DNA from: Arthrobacter sp. Soil782
Lineage (GTDB): Bacteria; Actinomycetota; Actinomycetes; Actinomycetales; Micrococcaceae
Reading direction: 5' to 3'
Assembly: GCF_001428435.1 (NCBI RefSeq)
Contig: NZ_LMSO01000001.1
Coordinates: 459,486 to 523,485, forward strand
DNA: 64,000 nucleotides
The translations under genes and the position numbers were made by a program. The notes below the pieces were generated by a model, which had not been told where the DNA came from, searched no databases, and worked only from the letters and a program-made list of their open reading frames with translations. Shown here piece after piece: positions 1 to 8,897 of the stretch (position 1 is the stretch's first letter; each line of letters starts with the position of its first letter).

Positions 1-1
1 A

Positions 2-214
2 TCAATCCACGGAATCCCCTGGTTCACACCACCGACATACCTCGACCCGCAACGAACACCCAGACGCAACCGCTACTGGCAAGTAGAACAAGCCATCCAC
101 AACCACCTCGCGCGCTCTGACACCGGCATGAACTCCAACGTGTCCAGGAGCACCCGCACCCACATCGGCACCGGCACCGATGCCGGCACCGGCGTCCGCA
201 CGGCACCACCGTGA
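2..214 (+). CDS. C-terminal end of a DUF222/HNH endonuclease-family protein (partial)
   Basis: An open frame enters from the left edge and stops at TGA 212-214, giving 70 residues. It starts with the motif HGIPWFTPPTYLDPQRTPRR, which matches the segment just after the HNH motif in actinobacterial DUF222/HNH proteins (the 13E12-repeat family). These are multi-copy in Arthrobacter and relatives. The zinc-binding HNH residues would lie outside the window. The tail is a low-complexity Thr/Gly stretch (GTGTDAGTG) encoded by short CACCGG-like repeats. Family assignment rests on this one motif. Nuclease activity cannot be judged here. Confidence 0.72.
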   Translation, partial: SIHGIPWFTPPTYLDPQRTPRRNRYWQVEQAIHNHLARSDTGMNSNVSRSTRTHIGTGTDAGTGVRTAPP

Positions 215-234
215 TCAGCGGCAGTGTTGCGGCA

Positions 235-251
235 GCCAGTAACTTACTGGC
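235..251. terminator. Small hairpin between converging HNH and mrpG genes
   Basis: GCCAGTAA and TTACTGGC form an almost perfect palindrome between two converging stop codons (214 and 258). There is no T-run on either side, so it is at best a weak or Rho-assisted bidirectional terminator. Confidence 0.3.
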
Positions 252-257
252 TTGGGC

Positions 258-641
258 CTACTCACCGGACGCACGGTCCCCGGCCTCACGGCGCCGGGTG
301 GCCGCGTGTTCCACGACATCGTCAAGGTCGTCCATGCTGAGCAGGTCCTTGCGCAGGTGCTTGGTGCGGTATCCGGCGCGTCCCACCATGTGTGCCGACA
401 CCGGCGCAGTGAGCAACTGGAAGATCCAGCAGACGATCAGGACGGGCACAACTGCCCAGGAGCGCTGTTGCACCGCGATGGCCAACAGGAACAACAACAG
501 TCCCAGCACCTGGGGTTTGGTTGCCGCGTGCATGCGGCTCAGCAGGTCAGGAAACCGCAACAGCCCGACGGCGGCAGCCAGCGACATGAGCGCTCCACCG
601 AGAAGCAAAACGGCGGTCAGGACATCCAGGGCAGCATCCAT
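258..641 (-). CDS. mrpG: Na+/H+ antiporter subunit MrpG
   Basis: Small membrane subunit (127 aa) of the multisubunit Mrp monovalent cation/proton antiporter. Three hydrophobic segments are visible. The family motif GLLRFPDLLSRMHAATKPQ follows the first of them, and the length fits MrpG/MnhG/PhaG. It is the last gene of the operon, seven bases after the mrpF stop. The role, known from the family, is a scaffold subunit of the complex that exports Na+ for H+ in pH and salt homeostasis. The charged tail after about residue 100 is presumably cytoplasmic. Confidence 0.93.
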   Translation of the reverse strand: MDAALDVLTAVLLLGGALMSLAAAVGLLRFPDLLSRMHAATKPQVLGLLLFLLAIAVQQRSWAVVPVLIVCWIFQLLTAPVSAHMVGRAGYRTKHLRKDLLSMDDLDDVVEHAATRRREAGDRASGE

Positions 642-648
642 CAGCGGC

Positions 649-906
649 TCACTTCTTTTCCGTGACGAACCGGGCGACCGTCACCGAAGCAATAAATCCG
701 ACGACGGACGTTGCCACGAGGATCACGAGGCTGTTGGTGTGCCCGTTGAAGACCATGTCAGCAGCGAGCGCGCCACCCACGATCGCGAGCAGAACGTCAA
801 CGGCCAGCACCCGGTCGAGGATCGAAGGACCACGCGCCACCCGGTAAATGGCGCACAACGCCGAGACTCCGAGGATTACAGCGATGATTCCGAGAATCAC
901 GTTCAC
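649..906 (-). CDS. mrpF: Na+/H+ antiporter subunit MrpF
   Basis: The 85-residue protein begins MNVILGIIAVILGVSALCA from a GTG at 904-906. That GTG overlaps the mrpE stop codon by four bases (GTGA), so this start is preferred over a longer upstream reading that would run through mrpE. The conserved MrpF stretch RGPSILDRVLAVDVL lies between membrane segments one and two. Three transmembrane helices are expected. The gene sits fifth of six in the Mrp operon and is likely translationally coupled to mrpE. Confidence 0.92.
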   Translation of the reverse strand: MNVILGIIAVILGVSALCAIYRVARGPSILDRVLAVDVLLAIVGGALAADMVFNGHTNSLVILVATSVVGFIASVTVARFVTEKK

Positions 907-1475
907 GGGTGTCCCCTTCCGTCGAGGTGGTGCGGCGCATCGGTGCCGAGCAGCGCCAGGTCCTCTCGAGTGCCCATGACCCGGATGAGCCATTCCTCGG
1001 TACGCCGGGCGTTCTGGCGCACCTTCTCGGCGTCGTCCCTGGTAGTGACATTCAAGCAGTGCAGATACAGCGTCGAAGTGGAGCGGTCCACCTCCACCAC
1101 CAGGGATCCCGGAATCAGGGATAGGACATGCCCGGTCGCGGTGACCAGCAGGTCGGACGGACTGCGCAAGCGCACGGCCACAACTGCGTTCTGCATCTTC
1201 GGGCCGCGGGTGAGTGCCAGCCAGAATACCTGAAAGCTTGCCAGCACCAACTGGTGCAGAAACCGCCCGGCGAATCCGACGGCATAGAACACGTTGAACC
1301 GCCCACTGAGCTCAACTGGCGGAAGATACAGCAGGTTGGCGACAGCAAACGCGATGATCGCTCCGAACACCATGTTCCCCAGGCTGAAGTCCTGCCACAG
1401 CGCCCCCCACACAATGACGAGCCAGACCAGCAGCGGCAGCTCGACCCGCAGCGGAATCTTTTGTCTGGACATCAT
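903..1475 (-). CDS. mrpE: Na+/H+ antiporter subunit MrpE
   Basis: 190 aa. Hydrophobic N-terminal half (VWLVIVWGALWQDFS onward), then a soluble C-terminal domain typical of MrpE/MnhE, with the stretch VTATGHVLSLIPGSLVVEVD. The start ATG overlaps the mrpD stop (ATGA, 1472-1475), and its own stop overlaps the mrpF start. The C-terminus from about residue 160 is more divergent and charged, as is usual in actinobacterial MrpE proteins. It is required for assembly and activity of the Mrp complex in characterised species. Confidence 0.92.
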   Translation of the reverse strand: MMSRQKIPLRVELPLLVWLVIVWGALWQDFSLGNMVFGAIIAFAVANLLYLPPVELSGRFNVFYAVGFAGRFLHQLVLASFQVFWLALTRGPKMQNAVVAVRLRSPSDLLVTATGHVLSLIPGSLVVEVDRSTSTLYLHCLNVTTRDDAEKVRQNARRTEEWLIRVMGTREDLALLGTDAPHHLDGRGHP

Positions 1476-3100
1476 GGCGTTGCTCCTGCCGCTTCAGTAG
1501 CGCCTTCGCCGAGGACAGCGTCAATATAGGGTGTCCGCTCAAGCATCTGCTGTGCGGCCTGGTCGCTGAGGGCAAACAGCGGACCTCCCAACAGGGTCAG
1601 GCTGACGCCCAGCAGCACCAGCCCGGCTGTAGCCCCGACCATGCTGCGGGGCAACAGGTTCACGGCAGTCCGGCCAGCAAATTTTCCGGTGCTATGCCCT
1701 GAAACCCTCCGTGAGGTTCGAACGGCTGAGCCGTCGGCTGACGTTGCCATCAGGATGGGATCGGGGTGGGTTGCATCCTCCGGCCGGCGCCAGAAGGCAC
1801 GGTTCCACACACGTGCAATCACCAGCAGCGTCAGCAGGCTCGTCAGCACTCCCGCGCCCACCAGCACGTACGCCAACGGCGTTCCCAATTCCACACCGGC
1901 CTGCAGCAGTCCCAGCTTGCCAAGGAAGCCGGAAAACGGCGGAATGCCGGCCAGGTTCATGCCCGGAACAAAGAACAAGAGAGCCAGTAGCGGGGAGATT
2001 TTCGCGAGTCCACCCAGCCGGTCCATGTTGGCCGTCCCACCCCGGCGTTCAATCAGCCCGGTCACGAGGAACAGGCTGGTCTGCACAATGATGTGGTGCG
2101 CAACGTAGTACACCGCCGCTCCCAGACCGATAACCGTCGAAATGGCGAGCCCGAAGACCATGTAACCGATATGGCTGACCAGCGTGAAGGAGAGCATACG
2201 TTTGATGTCCGACTGCGCCAGCGCACCAAGTATTCCGACGATCATGGTGAGCATCGCAACCACCATCAGCAGCGTGTTGATGCGGTCTCCGGGAAACAGG
2301 AGGGTTTCGGTCCGGACCATGGCGTACACGCCGACCTTCGTCAGCAAACCCGCAAACACAGCGGTGACGGGCGCAGGGGCAGTCGGATAGGAGTCAGGGA
2401 GCCAAAAGGACAACGGGAAGATCGCAGCCTTGATGCCGAAAGCGACCAGCAGCATCAGGTGCAGGATCATCTGCGTTCCGTGATCAATGTCCGCAAGCTT
2501 CAGCGCAAGGTCCGCCATGTTGATCGTGCCGGTAGCCGCATAAATCATTCCGATACTGATGAGGAACAGCATCGATGACACCACACTGACGACGACGTAG
2601 GTCACCCCCGCACGGATGCGCGGCGTGGTGCCTCCGAGGGTCATGAGCACGTAACTTGCGGTCAGCAGGATCTCGAATCCCACGTACAGATTGAACAGGT
2701 CACCTGCGAGGAACGCGTTGGAGACCCCTGCCACCAGGATCAGGTAGGTCGGGTGGAAGATCGAGATGGGGCCGTCTTCGTCCCCGTCGGTCATTCCCTG
2801 GCCGGTGGCATAGATCAGGACTGCCAGGCTGACTGCGGAGGACACCACGAGCATCAGGGCAGAAAACTGATCCACAACCATCGTGATGCCGAACGGCGCC
2901 GCCCAATTGCCGATGAAGACCGCCGTGGTGCCTTTCCCGCTGGTGTCGATCAGCAGGAAAATCTCGATCAGGAGGGTCACACACAGTGTTGTGATGCTGA
3001 CGGCCCGTTGGGAACGGGAATGCCGGATAAGCACGAACGCCAGTGCCGCTCCGAGAAACGGAAGAACGACGGCCAGGGGCGCAAGATTTGCTATATTCAT
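1472..3100 (-). CDS. mrpD: Na+/H+ antiporter subunit MrpD
   Basis: Large polytopic membrane protein (542 aa) homologous to the NuoL/M/N proton-pumping subunits of complex I. The proton_antipo_M core is clear, with DLFNLYVGFEILLTASYVL, a Lys-containing helix (FGIKAAIFPLSFWLPDSYPT) and the SDIKRMLSFTLVSHIGYM segment. The Glu and Lys residues in these helices correspond to the proton channel residues of the family. It overlaps mrpC upstream and mrpE downstream by four bases each. The C-terminal 100 residues carry a poorly conserved hydrophilic loop and a final membrane helix. Confidence 0.95.
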   Translation of the reverse strand: MNIANLAPLAVVLPFLGAALAFVLIRHSRSQRAVSITTLCVTLLIEIFLLIDTSGKGTTAVFIGNWAAPFGITMVVDQFSALMLVVSSAVSLAVLIYATGQGMTDGDEDGPISIFHPTYLILVAGVSNAFLAGDLFNLYVGFEILLTASYVLMTLGGTTPRIRAGVTYVVVSVVSSMLFLISIGMIYAATGTINMADLALKLADIDHGTQMILHLMLLVAFGIKAAIFPLSFWLPDSYPTAPAPVTAVFAGLLTKVGVYAMVRTETLLFPGDRINTLLMVVAMLTMIVGILGALAQSDIKRMLSFTLVSHIGYMVFGLAISTVIGLGAAVYYVAHHIIVQTSLFLVTGLIERRGGTANMDRLGGLAKISPLLALLFFVPGMNLAGIPPFSGFLGKLGLLQAGVELGTPLAYVLVGAGVLTSLLTLLVIARVWNRAFWRRPEDATHPDPILMATSADGSAVRTSRRVSGHSTGKFAGRTAVNLLPRSMVGATAGLVLLGVSLTLLGGPLFALSDQAAQQMLERTPYIDAVLGEGATEAAGATP

Positions 3101-3594
3101 CGCCCCTCCGTCCGTGGCTTGTCTGCTCTTCTGGCGGTTGCCGTACGTTGGGCACCCGGCGCTTCTTCGGCTTCCTCAACCGGCGTGAATTCTGTGGTCT
3201 CGATGGGCACCTCGGCGTCGTCTTCGGCGTCAAAGCTGCTCTGCGACGCCACCCGCCGGTCTTCAATGTCATCCTGCACTTCGTCCTGGCGTCCGAGGAC
3301 CCACGAACGGTAGATGATGCCGAGCATGAAGGCGGTGACGGCGAAGGAAATCACAATGGAGGTAAGGATCAAGGCCTGCGGGAGGGGATCGCTATATTCC
3401 TCGGCCGGAATATCAGCCGAGTACAGCGGCGCCTTGCCCGCCGCTCCGCCTCCGGCAAGAAGCAGCATGTTCGCTCCATTGGTGAGCATGATCAGCCCGA
3501 GCAATACCCGGGTCAGACTCCGCTCGAGCAGCAGATAGATCCCGGCGGCAAAGAGCGCCCCCATGATGACCAGCAGTGTGATGTTGACGCTCAC
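3097..3594 (-). CDS. mrpC: Na+/H+ antiporter subunit MrpC
   Basis: 165 aa, a NuoK-like subunit. It has three N-terminal membrane helices with the motifs LLERSLTRVLLGLIMLTNGAN and, in the third, LTSIVISFAVTAFML, which are characteristic of MrpC/MnhC. An acidic, probably disordered tail of about 50 residues follows (rich in E, D, V, T). This makes it longer than the usual 110-120 aa; such extensions are common in actinobacteria. Four-base overlaps with mrpA and mrpD place it firmly in the operon. Confidence 0.94.
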   Translation of the reverse strand: MSVNITLLVIMGALFAAGIYLLLERSLTRVLLGLIMLTNGANMLLLAGGGAAGKAPLYSADIPAEEYSDPLPQALILTSIVISFAVTAFMLGIIYRSWVLGRQDEVQDDIEDRRVASQSSFDAEDDAEVPIETTEFTPVEEAEEAPGAQRTATARRADKPRTEGR

Positions 3595-6500
3595 TGAGCC
3601 ACCTCTTCTTCCGGGTCCCTGGTCTTCGCCTGCGACGTCTTCGCCTGCGAGGTTTTCGCCTCAGGCGTCTTCGTCGATTCAGGCGTTCCTGCATCGATGG
3701 TTGCGGTGACGCCTTCGCTGCGTTCGTCGATCTCGGAGCCCAGGCTGCGCAGCACGTCAAGCACCAGTCCGACCACCACCAGGTAAACCCCGATGTCGAA
3801 GATGGTCGACGTCACGAACTTGATGTCCCCGAATACGGGCCAGGTTGTCTCGATGATCGCGCTTTGAAACACCTCACCGCCCAGGAACACCGGCACGATA
3901 GCCGTCAGCGCCGCCGTTGCAAGACCTCCGCCAAGGAGCAGGCCGGCACTGATCGGCGTAGCCTCAGCCAGTTCAAAGCGGCCGCCGGCGAGGTAGCGGA
4001 TGGTCAGGGCCAGCCCTGCCATCAATCCGCCGGCAAACCCACCGCCCGGAAGGTTGTGCCCGGCAAGCAGAAGGTAGATCGAGAAGATGATCACCGAGTG
4101 GAAAAGCAGACGGGTGATCACCTCGAAGATGATGGAGCGTCGTTCCGGTGCAAGGGTCCGGCCCGCAACCAGCCAGGCATCGTTCGCGGAGCTCGCGAAC
4201 TTCTTGGCCAGCTCCAGAGCTGCGGCCTCCCTACCGTACGCGTCGATCGGTTCCTTACCTCGCCCGACCGTACCGCTCTTGACGCCGTCCGCCCGCACTC
4301 TTCCGTCGCCACGGCCACGAATGAAAATCAGGCTGGCGACTCCTGTCGCAGCGATCGCGAGCACACTGATTTCGCCGAAAGTGTCCCATGCCCGGATGTC
4401 CACGAGAGTGACGTTGACGATGTTGGCGCCTCCGCCGTCGTCGTAAGCAAGCGAGGGAAAGCTCAGCGAGATGGGTTCCGCTACCCGGGAAGCCATCGCC
4501 GACATCGCGATCGCCACCATCACCGAGCCGAAGGAGATGCCCAGGACCGCGCGGAGGAGCCGGTATTTGCGGCCAGGCGCACGCTGCCACAGGCGCGCTG
4601 GGAGGGACCGCAACGCGAGGACGAACGCAACCAGCACGATCGTCTCGACCAGCAGTTGGGTCAGCGCCAGGTCCGGTGCGCCCTGCAGCGCGAAGATCAG
4701 CGCGATCCCGTAACCGGTGACGCCCACCATGATCACGGCCATGAATCGCTTGGTCGCCCGAAGCGCAGCAAATGCACCAAGGATGATGACGACGCCGGCA
4801 ATGAGCTGAGCCGGCGAGTCCGCCAGGTACCAGTCCTGCGGAACCGGTGCATCAAAGAAGATCAGGGCGCTCAGGGGCGTGACAATCGCCATCGTGAGGA
4901 TGACAAACAGGTAGAACGCCAGCGAACCTCGCTGAGTTCGGCCGGTGAGCCAGACCGCCACGTCATCGAGCACACCGATAACGGCCTTGTAGTTCCGCTC
5001 GGCGTCGACGTCGGGGGCAACCCTGGTCTGAAGCCGTTCGAAGCGATCACGCAGCAGGAAGAGCGTCAGGCCGCCTGCGATCGACAGCAGGGACAGGAAC
5101 AACGCCGGCGTGACCCCGTGCCAGAGCAGCAGGTGAGGAGTCTCCTCGCCCGCCGGAAAGGTGCTGAGGTAGGGCTGGATCGCCGAGTCCAGCGGCGTCG
5201 GCCACAGCCCAAAGACGACCGATGCACCGGCCAGCAGCGCCGGAGCGAACAGGAAGGACGGCTCAACCCGTTTGAATGGCGTTGGGTTCGCGGACTTCCT
5301 GGCGAAACCACCCCAGATAAAGCGGGCGCTGTACGCGAAGGTCAGCATGGAGCCCAGAACGATTCCGACGAGCATCACCACGCCTGCCGGCCCCTCCTCC
5401 GCCCGGTGGACAAAAGCCTCGAAGACGGATTCCTTGGCCACGAACCCCAGGAGCGGAGGTATTCCGGCCATTGACGCGGCCGCGAGAACAGCGACCACGG
5501 CAAGCACCGGCGCAGACCGGCCGATCCCGCACAACTTCCGGATGTCACGGGTAGCGGACTGGTGATCGATGATGCCGACCACGAGAAAGAGCGTCGCCTT
5601 GAAGAACCCGTGGGCAAGCAGGAGCCCCAGTCCGGCAAGCGCAGCTTTCTGGCCACCCAGACCAACAACGATGGTCAGGAAACCCAGCTGGCTCACGGTG
5701 CCGTAGGCGAGAAGGAGCTTCAGGTCATGCTGGCGCAGGGCGCGCCACCCGCCGAAGATCATCGTTGCGAGACCGAGGCTCAGGACGATCGGCGGCCACA
5801 GCAGGGTGTCGGAAAACCCAGGCGCGAAACGGGCAATGAGATAGATGCCGGCTTTCACCATTGCGGCAGCGTGCAGGTAGGCACTGACCGGCGTGGGTGC
5901 TGCCATGGCGCTGGGAAGCCAGAAATGGAATGGCACCAATGCGGATTTGGAGAGCGCTCCTACCAGGATCAGGACGATCGCCGTCTCCACTGCAGGGCCG
6001 GTGAGCGAGTCTGCACGCGCAAGGATGTCCGAGAGCCGGTAGGTCCCGGCTGACTGACCCAAAACGATGAGGCCCACGAGCATGGCCAGCCCGCCGAGCG
6101 TGGTCACAATGAGCGCCTGCAGCGCAGCACGCCTCGCGGAGAGGCGATGCCTCGAATATCCGATCAGTAAGTAGGACAGAACCGTTGTCAGTTCCCAGAA
6201 GATGAACAGGAGGATGAGGTCATCGGCGATGACCAGGCCGAACATGGCCCCCGCGAAGGCAAGCAGCTGTGCGCCGAACGGGCCGATGTCGGCGTCGTCC
6301 TGCTTGAAGTAGCGCGCACAATAGAACAGCACCAGAGACCCGACGCCGAGAACAAGGATGCTGAGCACCGCGGCCAGCGCGTCCATGCGGAAGGCCAGTT
6401 CCAGTTGAAGCTGGGGAATCCAGGGGACGACGACGGACGGCGGTGCGTTGGGTTGGCCGTTGCCGCTGAGCTGGTCCGCGTCGATGTAATCGGCGAAGGT

Positions 6501-6629
6501 CACCAGCAGCCACACGAATCCCGCTGCAGGTACCGCAGCCAGGAGATAGAAGGCCGAGCGCCCCATCAGGCGGAAGATCGAGGGCGCTATTGCGGCCACC
6601 GCGAAGAGGGCGATGAGCACGGATAGCAC
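3591..6629 (-). CDS. mrpA: Na+/H+ antiporter subunit MrpA fused to MrpB
   Basis: First gene of the operon, 1012 aa. The N-terminal two thirds is a NuoL-like proton-channel domain (ELTTVLSYLLIGY, then ALSKSALVPFHFWLPSAMAAP, and HDLKLLLAYGTVSQLGF), followed by the MrpA-specific region. From about residue 815 an MrpB domain begins (FHSVIIFSIYLLLAGHNLPG), so A and B are one polypeptide as in group-2 Mrp systems, and no separate mrpB is needed. The last 45 residues are a hydrophilic tail with the repeated peptide KTSQA. The complex exchanges cytoplasmic Na+ or Li+ for external H+. A 168-base gap to the divergent MFS gene should hold the operon promoter. Confidence 0.95.
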   Translation of the reverse strand: MLSVLIALFAVAAIAPSIFRLMGRSAFYLLAAVPAAGFVWLLVTFADYIDADQLSGNGQPNAPPSVVVPWIPQLQLELAFRMDALAAVLSILVLGVGSLVLFYCARYFKQDDADIGPFGAQLLAFAGAMFGLVIADDLILLFIFWELTTVLSYLLIGYSRHRLSARRAALQALIVTTLGGLAMLVGLIVLGQSAGTYRLSDILARADSLTGPAVETAIVLILVGALSKSALVPFHFWLPSAMAAPTPVSAYLHAAAMVKAGIYLIARFAPGFSDTLLWPPIVLSLGLATMIFGGWRALRQHDLKLLLAYGTVSQLGFLTIVVGLGGQKAALAGLGLLLAHGFFKATLFLVVGIIDHQSATRDIRKLCGIGRSAPVLAVVAVLAAASMAGIPPLLGFVAKESVFEAFVHRAEEGPAGVVMLVGIVLGSMLTFAYSARFIWGGFARKSANPTPFKRVEPSFLFAPALLAGASVVFGLWPTPLDSAIQPYLSTFPAGEETPHLLLWHGVTPALFLSLLSIAGGLTLFLLRDRFERLQTRVAPDVDAERNYKAVIGVLDDVAVWLTGRTQRGSLAFYLFVILTMAIVTPLSALIFFDAPVPQDWYLADSPAQLIAGVVIILGAFAALRATKRFMAVIMVGVTGYGIALIFALQGAPDLALTQLLVETIVLVAFVLALRSLPARLWQRAPGRKYRLLRAVLGISFGSVMVAIAMSAMASRVAEPISLSFPSLAYDDGGGANIVNVTLVDIRAWDTFGEISVLAIAATGVASLIFIRGRGDGRVRADGVKSGTVGRGKEPIDAYGREAAALELAKKFASSANDAWLVAGRTLAPERRSIIFEVITRLLFHSVIIFSIYLLLAGHNLPGGGFAGGLMAGLALTIRYLAGGRFELAEATPISAGLLLGGGLATAALTAIVPVFLGGEVFQSAIIETTWPVFGDIKFVTSTIFDIGVYLVVVGLVLDVLRSLGSEIDERSEGVTATIDAGTPESTKTPEAKTSQAKTSQAKTRDPEEEVAQ
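3622..3660. repeat. 15-base tandem repeat in the 3' end of mrpA
   Basis: The unit GTCTTCGCCTGCGA(C/G) occurs twice back to back, followed by a degenerate third copy. On the coding strand it gives the repeated KTSQA peptide in the hydrophilic MrpA tail. It probably arose by slippage, and copy number may vary between strains. Confidence 0.7.
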
Positions 6630-6797
6630 GATGATCTCCTGATCTCTCAGAGTGAGACGGTCAGCCGGCGGTCAAGGGCATGTGTCCATTCTACCCGTGG
6701 CATACACGATGCTGCCTCCTAGTTCTGCCCAGCGCACAAGTCGTCCGTAAGGGAATAAAAGCGGCCCTCACCCAGTTGTCGGTCCGCAGCGGATAGC

Positions 6798-8156
6798 ATG
6801 CAGCCTATGAGCACGGACTCCCAACATCCCCCTGGACGACTCCTTTCCAAACCCGTGCTTGCGTGGGCTTCATGGGACTGGGGGTCAGCGGCTTTCAACG
6901 CAGTCATGACCACCTTCGTCTTCACCGTCTACCTCACGTCCGACGCCTTCGGTGGGGAAACCTACGCGTCGGAGGTTCTCGGTTGGGGCCTGGCAGTTGC
7001 GGGCCTGCTCATTGCGCTCCTCGCGCCCGTAACGGGTCAACGCTCAGATGCGGGCGGTCGCCGCAAACTCTGGCTGGGCGTGAACAGCCTGGCCGTCGCG
7101 GCATTGACCGCCCTGTGTTTCTTCGTCTTTCCCCGCCCTGAACTACTGATCCTCGGCGTTGCGCTGATCGCGGCCGCGAATATCTTCTTTGAGTTCGCCG
7201 GCGTCAACTACAACGCCATGCTTGCCCAGATCTCCACCCCGTCCAGCGTGGGACGGGTCAGCGGGTTCGGGTGGGCAATGGGATATGTGGGCGGGATCGT
7301 GGCCCTGGTGATCGTTCTGGTCGCTTTTGTCCAGCCGGTTTTCGACTGGTTCGGGTCCAGCACAGAGGAAGCGTTGAACATCCGATTGGTCGCTGTGTTC
7401 TCCGCCCTTTGGTTTCTTGCCTTCGCACTCCCGGTGATGTTCGCGGTTCCTGAAGTCCCCCGCCAGCGGCAGACCAACCGCCTGAGTTTCCTCGCCTCCT
7501 ACGGTTTACTCTTCCGGCGCATCAAGGCGATTTACCGGACCAGCCCGCACACCATTTTCTTCCTGCTCGCGAGCGCCATCTTCCGTGACGGTTTGGCGGC
7601 GGTGTTCACTTTCGGCGGCATCATCGCTGCCGGAACATTCGGTTTCGAGCTCAGCGAAGTTATTCTGTTCGCCATCGTGGGTAATGTCATCGCTGCAATC
7701 GGTGCAGTGATCGGCGGCTACTTCGATGACCGCGTCGGTCCCAAGCTGGTCATCATCGTGTCGCTGATCGGTCTTTTGGTCGCGGGCACCGCCGTGATGG
7801 TCCTTGGAGCGGCGGAGCAGCACATGTTCGGGTTGAGCTGGAGCGGAGATACGACGTTCTGGATCTTCGGGCTCCTGCTCACCCTGTTTGTGGGTCCGGC
7901 ACAGGCTTCTTCCCGCGCCTACCTCGCACGCCTGTCACCACGGGGTGAGGAGGGCGAGATGTTCGGGCTGTATGCCACCACCGGCCGTGCGGTGAGCTTC
8001 CTGGCTCCGGCACTGTTCTCCCTCTTCATCGGCATCTTCGGGGAACAGCGGTTCGGGATCCTCGGCATTCTGGTGGTGTTGCTGGCCGGCCTGCTGGTAC
8101 TGCTCCCGGTGAAGCCGCCCGCAAAGGTGACTCCCGCCGTCGTTCCTGCCTCTTAG
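6798..8156 (+). CDS. UMF1/ATG22-type MFS transporter
   Basis: Twelve-helix major facilitator protein, 452 aa. The N-terminal motif ASWDWGSAAFNAVMTTFVF is the signature of the UMF1 (vacuole effluxer ATG22-like) family, whose bacterial members are largely uncharacterised. The MFS loop motif after helix 2 is present as APVTGQRSDAGGRRK. Substrate unknown. Two starts are possible, ATG 6798 and ATG 6807. Neither has a strong Shine-Dalgarno sequence, and the second would remove three residues. It is transcribed away from the Mrp operon and converges on dcd. Confidence 0.85.
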   Translation: MQPMSTDSQHPPGRLLSKPVLAWASWDWGSAAFNAVMTTFVFTVYLTSDAFGGETYASEVLGWGLAVAGLLIALLAPVTGQRSDAGGRRKLWLGVNSLAVAALTALCFFVFPRPELLILGVALIAAANIFFEFAGVNYNAMLAQISTPSSVGRVSGFGWAMGYVGGIVALVIVLVAFVQPVFDWFGSSTEEALNIRLVAVFSALWFLAFALPVMFAVPEVPRQRQTNRLSFLASYGLLFRRIKAIYRTSPHTIFFLLASAIFRDGLAAVFTFGGIIAAGTFGFELSEVILFAIVGNVIAAIGAVIGGYFDDRVGPKLVIIVSLIGLLVAGTAVMVLGAAEQHMFGLSWSGDTTFWIFGLLLTLFVGPAQASSRAYLARLSPRGEEGEMFGLYATTGRAVSFLAPALFSLFIGIFGEQRFGILGILVVLLAGLLVLLPVKPPAKVTPAVVPAS

Positions 8157-8172
8157 CCCCGCTGGTTCTGAG

Positions 8173-8192
8173 GCGCGGACGCACGTCCGCGC
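8173..8192. terminator. GC-rich hairpin between converging MFS and dcd genes
   Basis: GCGCGGACG and CGTCCGCGC form a perfect 9-base stem around CA, 17 bases after the MFS stop and between two converging genes. No poly-T follows. It is a plausible bidirectional terminator, but not a canonical one. Confidence 0.45.
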
Positions 8193-8253
8193 TTCACAGC
8201 ACGTCCCGCGCTGCACCGCATATCCGGTGCTGCGAAGCCCGCTCAGCAGGAAC

Positions 8254-8850
8254 TCAGCGGGAAGCAGTTTCCTCGGCGATTTCGGTGCGGTGGAAGTTCA
8301 GGTGGCTGCGCGACGCCGTCGGCCCCCGCTGGCCCTGATAGCGGTTGCCGTACTGGCCCGAACCGTAGGAGTGCTCCGCGGGCGAGGTGAGCTTGAAGAA
8401 GCAGAGCTGGCCGATTTTGGAACCCGGCCACAATTTGATCGGCAGCGTTGCCATGTTGGACAGCTCAAGGGTGACGTGACCCGAGAAGCCGGGATCGATA
8501 AAGCCTGCCGTCGAGTGGGTGAGCAGACCCAGACGCCCAAGCGAGGACTTGCCCTCGAGGCGCGCCGCGATGTCGTCAGGAAGCGTGACCTTCTCATACG
8601 TGGAGCCGAGGACGAACTCGCCCGGGTGCAGGATGAACGGCTCATCCGGAGCGACCTCCACCAGTCGGGTCAGGTCCGGCTGATTCTCGGCCGGGTCAAT
8701 GTGCGCGTACTTGTGGTTATCGAAAAGCCGAAAAAACCGGTCGATGCGGACGTCGACGCTCGACGGCTGCACCATTGCCGGATCATAAGGGTCGAGGTGG
8801 ATGCGCTCGGCGTCAATTTCGGTTCGGATGTCGCGGTCTGAGATCAGCAC
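8254..8850 (-). CDS. dcd: dCTP deaminase (probably bifunctional, dUMP-forming)
   Basis: 198 aa trimeric nucleotide hydrolase of the Dcd/Dut superfamily. It deaminates dCTP and, in actinobacterial homologues such as the Mycobacterium tuberculosis enzyme, also cleaves to dUMP, feeding thymidylate synthesis. Visible motifs are [20 protein letters not shown] (about 98-117), [15 protein letters not shown] with the conserved catalytic Glu near 129, and a C-terminal QGQRGPT nucleotide-closing segment. It lies 47 bases downstream of kynA on the same strand, so co-transcription is possible without a functional link. Bifunctionality is inferred from phylogeny, not seen directly. Confidence 0.94.
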   Translation of the reverse strand: MLISDRDIRTEIDAERIHLDPYDPAMVQPSSVDVRIDRFFRLFDNHKYAHIDPAENQPDLTRLVEVAPDEPFILHPGEFVLGSTYEKVTLPDDIAARLEGKSSLGRLGLLTHSTAGFIDPGFSGHVTLELSNMATLPIKLWPGSKIGQLCFFKLTSPAEHSYGSGQYGNRYQGQRGPTASRSHLNFHRTEIAEETASR

Positions 8851-8897
8851 CGTCTAAAAATACCGTACGCAGTTCATGCGGATCTCACTGGCATGCA

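Noticed and set aside
3864..5474. 536-codon open frame on the plus strand opposite mrpA
   Set aside because: Composition is Arg/Gln/His-rich nonsense typical of antisense frames in high-GC genes; mrpA on the other strand is unmistakable.
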